Shown here piece by piece: positions 24,744-32,992 of a DNA stretch of 64,000 bases (position 1 is its first letter; each line of letters starts with the position of its first letter). Under the pieces are notes generated by a model. That model was not told the origin of the DNA and made no database searches. It saw only the letters and a list, made by a program, of their open reading frames with translations. Origin of the DNA: Wenzhouxiangella sp042310355 (GTDB lineage Bacteria; Pseudomonadota; Gammaproteobacteria; Xanthomonadales; Wenzhouxiangellaceae); the NCBI RefSeq assembly GCF_042310355.1, contig NZ_JBHJMR010000001.1, positions 248,001 to 312,000 of the forward strand, in the 5' to 3' direction. Made by a program: the position numbers and the translations under genes.

Positions 24744-26762
24744 ATGAGCAAGCGTTTCCGCATGGCCTCGAGCTATGCCCCGGCCGGTGACCAGCCGGCT
24801 GCCATCGATGCCCTGGTCAAGGGGCTCGGGGCCGAGCAGTCGCACCAGACCCTGCTCGGGGTGACCGGGTCGGGCAAGACCTTCACCATGGCCAACGTGA
24901 TCGAGCGCATCCAGCGCCCGGCCCTGGTGATGGCGCCGAACAAGACCCTGGCCGCGCAGCTCTACGGCGAGTTCAAGGCCTTCTTCCCCGATAACGCGGT
25001 CGAGTACTTCGTCAGCTACTACGACTACTACCAGCCCGAGGCCTACGTGCCTTCGTCGGACACCTTCATCGAGAAGGACGCCTCGATCAACGAGCATATC
25101 GAGCAGATGCGCCTGTCGGCGACCAAGGCCCTGCTCGAACGGCCTGATGCGCTGATCGTCGCCACGGTCTCGTCGATCTACGGTCTGGGTGATCCCAGCT
25201 CCTTTTTGAAGATGACCCTGCCGCTGAAAGTGGGCGAGCGCATGAGCCAGCGCGAGATCCTGCGCCGCCTGGCCGAGATGCAGTACTCGCGCAACGACTT
25301 CGAGCTGCGGCGCGGCACCTACCGCGTGCGCGGCGAGGTCATCGACATGTTCCCGGGCGACTCGGAAATGGAGGCCGTGCGCGTCGAGCTGTTCGACGAC
25401 GAGATCGAACGCATCAGCTTCTTCGATCCGCTCACCGGCGAGCTGCACGAGAAGACCGATGAACTGACGATTTTCCCGAAAACGCACTACGTCACGCCCC
25501 GGCAGGTCGTGCTCGACGCGGTCGGGGCGATCAAGGCCGAGCTCAAGGAACGACTCGAGCAGCTCGAGCGCTCCGGCAAGCTGCTCGAAGCGCAGCGCCT
25601 CAGGCAGCGCACCGAGTTCGATATCGAGATGATGCTCGAACTGGGCTACTGCCAGGGCATCGAGAACTACTCGCGCCATCTCACCGGCCGCCAGCCCGGC
25701 GACCCGCCGCCGACCCTGTTCGATTACCTGCCCCGGGGTTCGATCCTGATCGTCGACGAATCGCACGTGACCATTCCGCAGATCGGCGGCATGTTCAAGG
25801 GTGACCGGGCCCGCAAGGAAACCCTGGTCGACTACGGCTTCCGCCTGCCCTCGGCGCTGGACAACCGGCCGCTGACCTTCGAGGAGTTCGAGGAACGGGC
25901 GCCGCAGATGGTGCTCGTTTCCGCCACGCCGCGTCAGTGGGAGTTCGATCACTCGCAGACCGTCGCCGAGCAGGTCGTGCGACCGACCGGCCTGGTCGAC
26001 CCCGAGGTGGAAGTCCGGCCGGTCTCGACCCAGGTCGACGACCTGCTGTCGGAAATCCGGGATCGCGTGGGGCAGGGCGATCGCGTGCTGGTGACCACGC
26101 TGACCAAGCGCATGGCCGAGAACCTGACCGAGTACCTGGCCGAGCACGACACGCGCGTGCGCTATCTGCACTCCGACATCGACACGGTCGAGCGCGTCGA
26201 GATCATCCGTGATCTCCGGCTGGGCGCTTTCGACGTACTGGTCGGCATCAACCTGCTGCGCGAAGGCCTGGACATGCCCGAGGTGTCGTTGGTGGCCATT
26301 CTCGATGCCGACAAGGAAGGCTTCCTGCGCTCGGAAGGCTCGCTCATCCAGACGATCGGCCGGGCGGCGCGTAACGTGCGGGGCAAGGCGATTCTCTATG
26401 CCGAGAAGGTCACCAATTCGATGCAGCGCGCCATCGAGGAGACCGAGCGCCGGCGCGCCAAGCAGATCGCCCACAACGAAGCGCACGGCATCACGCCGCA
26501 GACGATCGTTAAGAACATCGAAGACATCATGGCCGATGCCCAGCACATGCCGGGCAAGAAGAAGCCGGCGCGCAAGGTGGCCGAGGATCGCCAGTCCGAG
26601 TACTCGGTCGAGCCGGTCTCGCCCGCGGATGCCGCAAAGGAAATCGCGAAGCTGGAAAAGGAGATGTTCAACGCGGCCGAGGACCTGGAGTTCGAAAAGG
26701 CGGCCGAGATCCGCGACCGCATCCACAAGATCCGCGACCAGGGCTTCAAGGTCGCGACTTGA
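24744..26762 (+). CDS. uvrB: UvrB, excinuclease ABC subunit B
   Basis: 672 residues, normal length. Walker A is TLLGVTGSGKTFTMANVI; the DNA-inserting beta-hairpin is YYDYYQPEAYVPSSDTFIEKD; helicase motifs include ILIVDESHVTIPQ and LIQTIGRAARN. A C-terminal UVR motif (EIAKLEKEMFNAAEDLEFEKAAEIRDRI) mediates UvrC/UvrA contact. With UvrA and UvrC it performs nucleotide excision repair. Confidence 0.98.
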   Translation: MSKRFRMASSYAPAGDQPAAIDALVKGLGAEQSHQTLLGVTGSGKTFTMANVIERIQRPALVMAPNKTLAAQLYGEFKAFFPDNAVEYFVSYYDYYQPEAYVPSSDTFIEKDASINEHIEQMRLSATKALLERPDALIVATVSSIYGLGDPSSFLKMTLPLKVGERMSQREILRRLAEMQYSRNDFELRRGTYRVRGEVIDMFPGDSEMEAVRVELFDDEIERISFFDPLTGELHEKTDELTIFPKTHYVTPRQVVLDAVGAIKAELKERLEQLERSGKLLEAQRLRQRTEFDIEMMLELGYCQGIENYSRHLTGRQPGDPPPTLFDYLPRGSILIVDESHVTIPQIGGMFKGDRARKETLVDYGFRLPSALDNRPLTFEEFEERAPQMVLVSATPRQWEFDHSQTVAEQVVRPTGLVDPEVEVRPVSTQVDDLLSEIRDRVGQGDRVLVTTLTKRMAENLTEYLAEHDTRVRYLHSDIDTVERVEIIRDLRLGAFDVLVGINLLREGLDMPEVSLVAILDADKEGFLRSEGSLIQTIGRAARNVRGKAILYAEKVTNSMQRAIEETERRRAKQIAHNEAHGITPQTIVKNIEDIMADAQHMPGKKKPARKVAEDRQSEYSVEPVSPADAAKEIAKLEKEMFNAAEDLEFEKAAEIRDRIHKIRDQGFKVAT

Positions 26763-26814
26763 CGCATACATGCGAAACTATCGCCTGGAAGGCCGCCAGA
26801 TAGGCTGACAGACA

Positions 26815-27528
26815 ATGCCCGAGTGGATCATCGTCCTGTTGATCGCGACCGGCGCCGGCCTGAGCGTTCCCGCCGGTGCAGCGCTGGCCTCGGTAGAGCG
26901 GATCCGGCCCGACTGGCTCGAAGAGGAACTTCGTCACACGGTCATCGCCTTCGGCGGCGGTGCCCTTCTGGCCGCGGTTGCACTGGTGCTGGTGCCCAGG
27001 GGCATGGAGGAGCTGCCGGTCACCGCCTCAGCGTTTTGGTTCGTGCTCGGCGGCGTGTTCTTCTTCGGCCTGGACTGGCTGCTCGCAAGAAATGAATCCT
27101 CGGCCGGCCAACTCGCGGCAATGCTGGCCGATTTCGGGCCCGAAGCCCTCGCGCTCGGCGCCGTGTTTGCATCCGGTTCGAACGTCGCCGTGCTGCTGGC
27201 GGTGCTCATCACGCTGCAGAATCTGCCGGAGTCGTTCAACGCCTACCGGGAAATCAACGCCACCACACGCGCCGAACCCGGGAAGATTCTGCTCGCGTTC
27301 GGCGCCATCGCACTGATGGGCCCGATCGCGGCACTGCTCGGTTTCGTGTTCCTGGTGGAGATGCCCGCCGTGGTGTCTTCCATCATGCTGTTCGCCTCCG
27401 GCGGCATCCTCTACCTGGTCTTCCAGGACATCGCTCCCCAGGCCCGCCTCGACCGCCACTGGGCGCCGCCGCTGGGCGCCGTGGCGGGCTTCCTGATGGG
27501 AATGGTCGGGCATGGGCTCATCGGATGA
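26815..27528 (+). CDS. ZIP-like integral membrane transporter
   Basis: A 237-residue protein with about seven or eight hydrophobic segments. The layout resembles ZIP metal transporters: an N-terminal TGAGLSVPAGAALASVER helix, a HTVIAFGGGALLAAVAL helix, and a central LITLQNLPESFNAYREI segment where classical ZIPs carry HNIPEG. The usual first metal-binding His is Gln here, so the substrate is uncertain. It follows uvrB by 52 bases and may be co-transcribed. Confidence 0.7.
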   Translation: MPEWIIVLLIATGAGLSVPAGAALASVERIRPDWLEEELRHTVIAFGGGALLAAVALVLVPRGMEELPVTASAFWFVLGGVFFFGLDWLLARNESSAGQLAAMLADFGPEALALGAVFASGSNVAVLLAVLITLQNLPESFNAYREINATTRAEPGKILLAFGAIALMGPIAALLGFVFLVEMPAVVSSIMLFASGGILYLVFQDIAPQARLDRHWAPPLGAVAGFLMGMVGHGLIG

Positions 27529-27653
27529 GGTCTGGCGTCGCCAAGCTGCCAGTTGCTTCGCCATTCTCGCGAAGGATGACTTGAATCCGGCCGGTTTCCG
27601 TTGCAGTATTTCAACAGGGGCGATGGACCGGTTCGGCCGGAGAGGAAGCGAAA

Positions 27654-28994
27654 GTGGCGTTGCGCGTTGTTGTTGTTCTATTGGCGTTGTATTCCATCTC
27701 GGCCATCGCCGCCGATCCGGCTTGCGAGCAGGGTGCGCGCAGTGATGATGAGCGCTTTACCGAATTCGTGGCGGTGTCCCACGAGTTCGACTACACCGAG
27801 GGCGAGATCAGCGATCTGGTCGATCAGGTTCTCGAGCGTTTTCGCTTGCTGTGGTGCGATCGGGCCTACGGCGAAGGACTGAAACAAGCCACCGACGAGG
27901 CCGTGTCGATTCGGCTGCGGGCGGCTCGACGGGCGGTCTTGCATGCTCGCGCGGACTGGACGCTGGCCCGTCTCCGTGCCGTGGTGGAAGAGGCGCTTTC
28001 ACGAGGGCTGGTCGATTCAGGGGAACTGAGTCATCTGTTCACGGCCTATCAGGCGGCGGGACGTTACCCGGCTGCGCGGCGGCTTCGCGCCGACTTTCCG
28101 GACGCGGGTCTGCCGCAGGTGCCGGAGGTCGTCCCTGCCCCGGCGCCGCGCCCGGACGGGGCTCGCAAGGTCTGGCACGTGGATGGCGAGGCGAATCGCC
28201 TGAGCGGCGACTGGCTGGAGCTGGAGAGCGCGAAGCTGCTGGTCGTGACTTCGCCGGGCTGCAGTTATTGCAAGGTCGCAGTCCGCGAATTGCCGGTCGA
28301 CGAGGTGCTGGGTCCGCTGGTTGAGTCGCACTCGGTCTGGCTGGCCGAGCGCTCCAAGAACAACACCTTCCGCTCGATCACCCACTGGAACGAACATTAT
28401 CCAGACTCGCCCACGCTACTGGTCGACGATCCGGCCGACTGGCCGATTGCCGAGTTCGATTCGACACCCCAGTTTCACTTCGTTCGCGACGGCGAAATCG
28501 TCGACACGCTCGTCGGGTGGCGGGGCGGCCCCGAAGGCTTGAAAGCGCTCGCCGATGGATTCGACCGCCTGGGGCTGCTCGATGCCTCGCAGCTGCCGGA
28601 CGACGTTTTCGCCCATGCGGACAAGCCTTCATACACGCGTGGCTGCCCGGAGCGCGGTGAGGCCTGGGAACGCATTCGGGAGAGCGCCGCGATCAATACG
28701 CGCAACGACCTCGAGCGCCACCTTGACGAGATAGAAAGCGGTGGTGAGTCGCCATTGCAGATGCTCTCGACCGAAGGCCGAAAACGTTTCCTGGCCAGTA
28801 TGCGGTTCGCAGAAGACGACAGGCTTCTTGGGTTTGCACCCGGCGAACTGCAGGCGCAACTCGAGCCGCCAGAAATCTACGAGCTCACTTCGTTGTTCGG
28901 CAAGCAGTACGTTTACGCTGGCGGACTCTTCGATCGGGATTTGCTCAGCGAAGAGGAGCAGCACTTGAATGCCATGCTCAATTGTGAGGTTTGA
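27654..28994 (+). CDS. Exported protein with thioredoxin-like CxxC motif (unrecognised family)
   Basis: A GTG start at 27654 follows AGAGGAAGCG. The 446-residue product has a signal peptide (ALRVVVVLLALYSISAIAA, cleaved before DPACEQ), so it should be periplasmic. Residues about 30-160 look all-helical. Around residues 185-310 there is a thioredoxin-fold-like segment: KLLVVTSPGCSYCKVAVREL with a CSYC redox motif, then WNEHYPDSPTLLV and FHFVRDGEIVDTLVGWRGG, the strand after the cis-Pro position. The remaining C-terminal 130 residues, with an extra Cys in TRGCPERGEAW, are not recognisable. I do not know its family; a disulfide or cytochrome-maturation role would be a guess. Confidence 0.75.
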   Translation: MALRVVVVLLALYSISAIAADPACEQGARSDDERFTEFVAVSHEFDYTEGEISDLVDQVLERFRLLWCDRAYGEGLKQATDEAVSIRLRAARRAVLHARADWTLARLRAVVEEALSRGLVDSGELSHLFTAYQAAGRYPAARRLRADFPDAGLPQVPEVVPAPAPRPDGARKVWHVDGEANRLSGDWLELESAKLLVVTSPGCSYCKVAVRELPVDEVLGPLVESHSVWLAERSKNNTFRSITHWNEHYPDSPTLLVDDPADWPIAEFDSTPQFHFVRDGEIVDTLVGWRGGPEGLKALADGFDRLGLLDASQLPDDVFAHADKPSYTRGCPERGEAWERIRESAAINTRNDLERHLDEIESGGESPLQMLSTEGRKRFLASMRFAEDDRLLGFAPGELQAQLEPPEIYELTSLFGKQYVYAGGLFDRDLLSEEEQHLNAMLNCEV

Positions 28995-29088
28995 CGAGAC
29001 TGGTGGCGTGTGGTCCGGCTTCGGGTCTTGAATGATCGTTGATGCACGTGCAGTAAGATCAGATTGAGTTTCGCAACAGGAGGCATGC

Positions 29089-29604
29089 ATGGCGATCAGC
29101 GACCAACACATCGCGATTCTCGTCGAAGACGATTACCAGGAGCTGGAGCTGCACTACCCGCGGCTGCGCCTGATCGAGGCCGGTGCGCGCGTTGCCGTGC
29201 TGGGTGCGGGCAAGGACGTATACCACAGTGGTAAGGGCTACGCGGTCAAGGCCGACGTCAATGCTTCGGATGTGCGGGCCGGGGATTTTGATGCGGTCGT
29301 GATCCCGGGCGGCATGGCGCCGGACAAGATGCGCCGTCATAAGTCGATGGTCGACTTCGTGCGCGCATTGCACGAGGCGGGCAAGCCGGTTGCCTGGATC
29401 TGCCATGCCGGCTGGGTGCCGGTTTCGGCCGATATCGTGCGCGGCCGGCGCGTCACATCCTTCCCGTCGATTCGCGACGATATGGTCAATGCCGGGGCCG
29501 AGTGGGTGGACGAGGAAGTGGTCGTCGACGGCAATCTGATCAGCAGCCGCGTGCCGGACGACCTGCCGGCCTTCTGCAGGGCCATCCTGGCGGCGCTGGA
29601 CTGA
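29089..29604 (+). CDS. DJ-1/PfpI family protein
   Basis: 171 residues with the class I glutamine-amidotransferase-like fold. The conserved Glu is in ILVEDDYQELELHYP, the loop is VVIPGGMAPDKMRRH, and the nucleophile-elbow Cys is in VAWICHAGWVPVSADIVRGRRVTSFPSI. Members act as general stress proteins, reported variously as proteases, chaperones or glyoxalase/deglycase-like enzymes. It has a GGAGG-type ribosome-binding site (AACAGGAGGC) and stands as a single gene. Confidence 0.92.
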   Translation: MAISDQHIAILVEDDYQELELHYPRLRLIEAGARVAVLGAGKDVYHSGKGYAVKADVNASDVRAGDFDAVVIPGGMAPDKMRRHKSMVDFVRALHEAGKPVAWICHAGWVPVSADIVRGRRVTSFPSIRDDMVNAGAEWVDEEVVVDGNLISSRVPDDLPAFCRAILAALD

Positions 29605-29613
29605 GCCGCGTCG

Positions 29614-29934
29614 CTACCTGCTCCGGCAGCGGTAGATCACGAAGCGCTGCTCGCCGTCTTCGACCGGCCCGTCGGTGACGATGGTGTCGCCGTTCATGTC
29701 CCAGGCGCTGTTGCGGGCGAGGTCGGCCAGTTCGGCCTCGACCTTGCTTGCGCTGCGTTCGACGCCGGCGACGCGGCTTCGAACCGAAGTCGTGGTCGTT
29801 CCGAGCCTCTCACAGTTGCGCACGTGCGAGGCTTCGACCAGGCGGACGCCCTCGGCGCCGCGCTCGAGTTTTACCCAGGTGCAGCCGGTTGCCAGGAGAA
29901 TGGCCGCAGCGGTTCCAGTCAGAAGTGTCTTCAT
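29614..29934 (-). CDS. DUF4156-type small lipoprotein
   Basis: ATG at 29934 gives a 106-residue product with a lipoprotein signal MKTLLTGTAAAILLATGC (lipobox LATGC). It continues VKLERGAEGVRLVEASHVRNCERLGTTTTSV...ARNSAWDMNGDTIV, the pattern of DUF4156/RcsF-like small lipoproteins. A much longer open frame to 30507 is out of phase with the TonB receptor and is spurious. Function unknown; it is probably anchored to the outer membrane. Confidence 0.82.
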   Translation of the reverse strand: MKTLLTGTAAAILLATGCTWVKLERGAEGVRLVEASHVRNCERLGTTTTSVRSRVAGVERSASKVEAELADLARNSAWDMNGDTIVTDGPVEDGEQRFVIYRCRSR

Positions 29935-30030
29935 CGGACGAGGTCGTCGATATTCGGAAGGATCATGGCGCCTACGATAGGCGGGAGGTGCTGCGGCGTC
30001 AACGCGCTTGGCATCGCGCACAGGGTTGGA

Positions 30031-30062
30031 GAAAAGTCCGGGCCTGCGGTTCAGGCCCGGAC
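30031..30062 (-). terminator. Rho-independent terminator of the FecA-like receptor gene
   Basis: An 11-bp perfect stem GTCCGGGCCTG / CAGGCCCGGAC with a 5-base loop is followed on the minus strand by TTTTC, 18 bases beyond the receptor stop. Confidence 0.85.
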
Positions 30063-30080
30063 CGGTTTGCTCCCGCGGTG

Positions 30081-32273
30081 TCAGAAGCGATAGTCGACGC
30101 CGACCATGCCGGTACGCGGCTTGTTGGGGCGGGCGCCGTGGGGCAGGCGGGAGATGATGACCTGCTCGTCGAGGAGGTTGTCGACCTTGACGAAGGCGGT
30201 GACCTCGTCGGTGATCGCATAGCGCGAGATCCAGTCGACCACGAACAGTGACTCGGTGCGCTCGAAGGCACCGTCGGCGCGGTTGCAGCCGACCTGGATG
30301 CAGGTTTCGTCCATGTACTTGGCGATGAAGTGGTTGTCCCAGCCGCTGCTGTGTTCGAAGCCCAGCCGCAGGCTGAAGATGTTTTCCGGAATGTCGGCCA
30401 GTTCGTCGCCGTCGAATACGCCGGTGACGGGGTTGTCCTCGCTGATCTGCGCGTCGCTGTAGGTATAGTTGAAGCTCAGCGGAATGGTCAGGCCGCCGGT
30501 CCGCCATTCATTGGCCAGCTGGAACTCGACGCCCTTGACGACCGCCTCGCCGGTCACGAAGGTGCCGGAGGTGGCGCCGTTGCTGCAGGGGCTGGCGTTC
30601 GAGCAGACCTCGGCCTGGTTCTCGAAGTCGCTGAGGAAGCCGACCAGTTCGACGAACAGGTCCTCGTTGAAGTAGCGCCATCCCAGTTCGTAGTTGACGC
30701 TGGTTTCCGGCTCGTCGTTTTCGGTGGCGCCGCCGCCGAGGGGCGCGAATCCGCGGTGCACGCCGGCCAGGAGCTGCTGGCGGTTGGCAAAGTCCCAGGT
30801 CAGCGAGGCGCCGGGCAGCCATTCGCTGGCGGAACTGCTGCGGCGCGCGGGCTCATCTGCGCGATCCGGGCTGCCGAATTGGCGCCGGAAGGTCTCGGCG
30901 TCTTCGTAGCGCAGGGCCAGGTCGAGCTTGAGATCCGGAGTGACCTGCCACTGGTCCATGGCCCAGAGGGCGATGGCATCGGCGCCTTCGAGGCGGTTGT
31001 CGCCACCAGTGGGCGCGATGACGTCTCGGTACACGAGGCTGCCGTTGATCTGGTCGTAGACTTCGACCGGCTGGAATCGGTCCATTCGGTCGCTGTGATC
31101 TCGTGCGCCGAGCTGCAGCCGGTGATCACCGAACTCCGCGTCGAGGGCGAGCTCCAGGCCGTAGGACTCATATTCGCGATTGTTGTGCTTGTATCCCAGG
31201 CCGGCGATATCGACTTCCCCGTGCAGTACGCCCAGGGCTTCGGGATCGCCGGCATTGGCGGCGTCGACCAGGGAGCCGAAGCTGCCCTTGAACCAGTCGC
31301 GGGCGAACTCGTTGTAGTAGGCCAGCGCCGAGAGCGCCATCCGGTCGGAGAGGTCGAAGTCCCAGGCCAGGGAGAAGCCCTGGTGGTCGTTGTTCATCTG
31401 GTCGATTTCCGACAGGCCGTAGCGGCGGTTGGGGTCGCGATCGAAGTCGGCGTCGGTCAGGCCGGCATAGGTTTCGTTCGAGGTTTCCTCGGAGTACTGG
31501 GCCTTGGCCAGCAAGCTCTGGCGCTCACCGGTCCAGCCGAACTTGAGGATGTAGCTCTCGATGTCGAATCCGGTGTCGCGGTTGCTGCGGTCGATGTCCT
31601 TGAAGCCGTCGCTGTCGCGGTAGACGGTATCGACCAGCCATCCGAAGTCGCCCTCGCGACCACCGACCCAGGCATGCGTGTCGTGGCGGCCATGCTCACC
31701 CAGCATGGTCAGGATGCGGCCGCTGGTCTCGGCGGGAATGGGCGTGGTGACCAGGTTGATCACGCCGCCGGTGGTCTGCGGACCGTGGCGCAGCAGGGGA
31801 GCGCCCTTGAGGACTTCCACGGCGTGCATCTGGAAGGCTTGCGGAAAGTAGTAGGCGGCCGGGTTGGAGTAGGGCGCCGGGGCGATCATCACCCCGTCCT
31901 CGAGCAGGGTGACCTTGCTGGAGCGGCCGCCGGCCGCGGCGCGGATGCCGATATTCGGGCGCAGGCCCTCGCCGTCTTCCTCACGGATATACACGCCGGG
32001 GACGGTTTTGAGCAGCTGGTTGATATCGGTCTGCGCCTCGATTTCCATCTGCTGCGGATCGATCACGGCCCCTGTGCCCGACAGCCGTCGGGCGTCAGCG
32101 CTGCTGCCGACGATGCGCAGGCGGTCGAGAATGGACTGCAGGGTCTGCTGGGCGGCTCGGGCCTCTTCCTGGCCACGGTCTGACGCAGCCTCCCGGTTGT
32201 TGTCTTCCGATTGGGCCGCAGCGCCGGTGGCAAGGCCGATGGCGAGAGCGGCGAACAGGTACTTTCTGATCAC
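30081..32273 (-). CDS. TonB-dependent receptor, FecA/siderophore-like
   Basis: A 730-residue outer-membrane receptor with a signal peptide (ending ATGAAAQ). The plug domain contains DINQLLKTVPGVYIREEDGEGLRPNIGIRAA, VTLLEDGVMIAPAPYSNPAAYYFP and VEVLKGAPLLRHGPQTTGGVINLVT, which resembles the FecA (ferric dicitrate) group. The barrel ends in GVDYRF. No signalling extension of the FecA type is obvious before the plug. Iron uptake is inferred from subfamily plus a Fur-like site upstream. Start is GTG at 32273. No TonB/ExbBD or ABC genes lie nearby. Confidence 0.9.
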   Translation of the reverse strand: MIRKYLFAALAIGLATGAAAQSEDNNREAASDRGQEEARAAQQTLQSILDRLRIVGSSADARRLSGTGAVIDPQQMEIEAQTDINQLLKTVPGVYIREEDGEGLRPNIGIRAAAGGRSSKVTLLEDGVMIAPAPYSNPAAYYFPQAFQMHAVEVLKGAPLLRHGPQTTGGVINLVTTPIPAETSGRILTMLGEHGRHDTHAWVGGREGDFGWLVDTVYRDSDGFKDIDRSNRDTGFDIESYILKFGWTGERQSLLAKAQYSEETSNETYAGLTDADFDRDPNRRYGLSEIDQMNNDHQGFSLAWDFDLSDRMALSALAYYNEFARDWFKGSFGSLVDAANAGDPEALGVLHGEVDIAGLGYKHNNREYESYGLELALDAEFGDHRLQLGARDHSDRMDRFQPVEVYDQINGSLVYRDVIAPTGGDNRLEGADAIALWAMDQWQVTPDLKLDLALRYEDAETFRRQFGSPDRADEPARRSSSASEWLPGASLTWDFANRQQLLAGVHRGFAPLGGGATENDEPETSVNYELGWRYFNEDLFVELVGFLSDFENQAEVCSNASPCSNGATSGTFVTGEAVVKGVEFQLANEWRTGGLTIPLSFNYTYSDAQISEDNPVTGVFDGDELADIPENIFSLRLGFEHSSGWDNHFIAKYMDETCIQVGCNRADGAFERTESLFVVDWISRYAITDEVTAFVKVDNLLDEQVIISRLPHGARPNKPRTGMVGVDYRF

Positions 32274-32324
32274 GGGGCGTGTTCCTCGGGTTTTGGGTTG
32301 AAGCGTTTCGAACGAGGCGCGATT

Positions 32325-32346
32325 CTAAACGCGAATCATTTGCATA
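32325..32346 (-). promoter_or_regulatory. Possible Fur box upstream of the FecA-like receptor
   Basis: Read on the minus strand, TATGCAAATGATTCGCGTTTAG resembles the GCAAATGAT-A-ATCATTTGC pattern of iron boxes, with one good half (GCAAATGATT) and one degenerate half. It lies about 50 bases upstream of the receptor start. Confidence 0.45.
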
Positions 32347-32436
32347 CGCAAGTCCAGTCCTGTTTTTGCCGGTGACGGTCCGGGCGAGGAAATTTCGTTA
32401 AAGTGTCGGGATGTCATTCAAGGAACGGATGGGACG

Positions 32437-32991
32437 ATGAGCGGGGCAAGCGAGCGCAAGAGCGCGACAGCACGATTCACCTACCATGCTGGCTGGGATC
32501 AGCTGACGCCGGCCGACGCCGAGGACATCATCCGCTTCTGGCAAAGGGAAGAAGCCTTGCCGGGTGGTCAGGATGCCCGGCAGCGCGTCGGCCAGGTGGT
32601 GATGTTCGCCCGTGATGAAGAAGGTGAGGTGGCCGCGGTCGGCACAGCCGTCCCCCAGCTACCGCCCCAGCTGGCCCAGCCCGTCTACTACTATCGCAGC
32701 TTCGTCGCGCCGGCCTGGCGGCACACGCGGGTGGTCTACAACCTGCTACGCAAGGGCGTCAGGCTGCTCGAGGAGGATGCCCGCGAGCACGACTGGCCCT
32801 GCATCGGTGTCTTGCTGGAACTGGAGAACAAGCGCTTTGGCGAAGCCGGGCGCATGCCCGTCTGGCCGCGCATCGATTTCGTCTATATCGGCCGCAGTCC
32901 GCGCGGGCTGGAGTGCCGGGTCTACTGGTTCAGGCAGGCGCGCCTGAAGGAGCCGGGCGCGGCCGTTCAACAGGCCTCGCCCGCGCAGTAG
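32437..32991 (+). CDS. Hypothetical GNAT-like protein
   Basis: A 184-residue soluble protein I do not recognise with confidence. Its layout suggests a GNAT (acetyltransferase) fold: strand segment VVMFARDEEGEVAAVGTAV, then VYYYRSFVAPAWRHTRVVYNLLRKGVRLLEEDA, which resembles the acetyl-CoA-binding strand/helix pair, though a clean RxxGxA signature is missing. It ends 1 base before the stop of the convergent AspH/TIGR03032 gene. Confidence 0.6.
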   Translation: MSGASERKSATARFTYHAGWDQLTPADAEDIIRFWQREEALPGGQDARQRVGQVVMFARDEEGEVAAVGTAVPQLPPQLAQPVYYYRSFVAPAWRHTRVVYNLLRKGVRLLEEDAREHDWPCIGVLLELENKRFGEAGRMPVWPRIDFVYIGRSPRGLECRVYWFRQARLKEPGAAVQQASPAQ

Positions 32992-32992
32992 T

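Noticed and set aside
29614..30507. A 297-residue minus-strand frame joining the DUF4156 lipoprotein to sequence inside the FecA-like receptor
   Set aside because: Only the last 106 residues, beginning at a clear lipoprotein signal, are coding; the rest is out of phase with the receptor and crosses its terminator.
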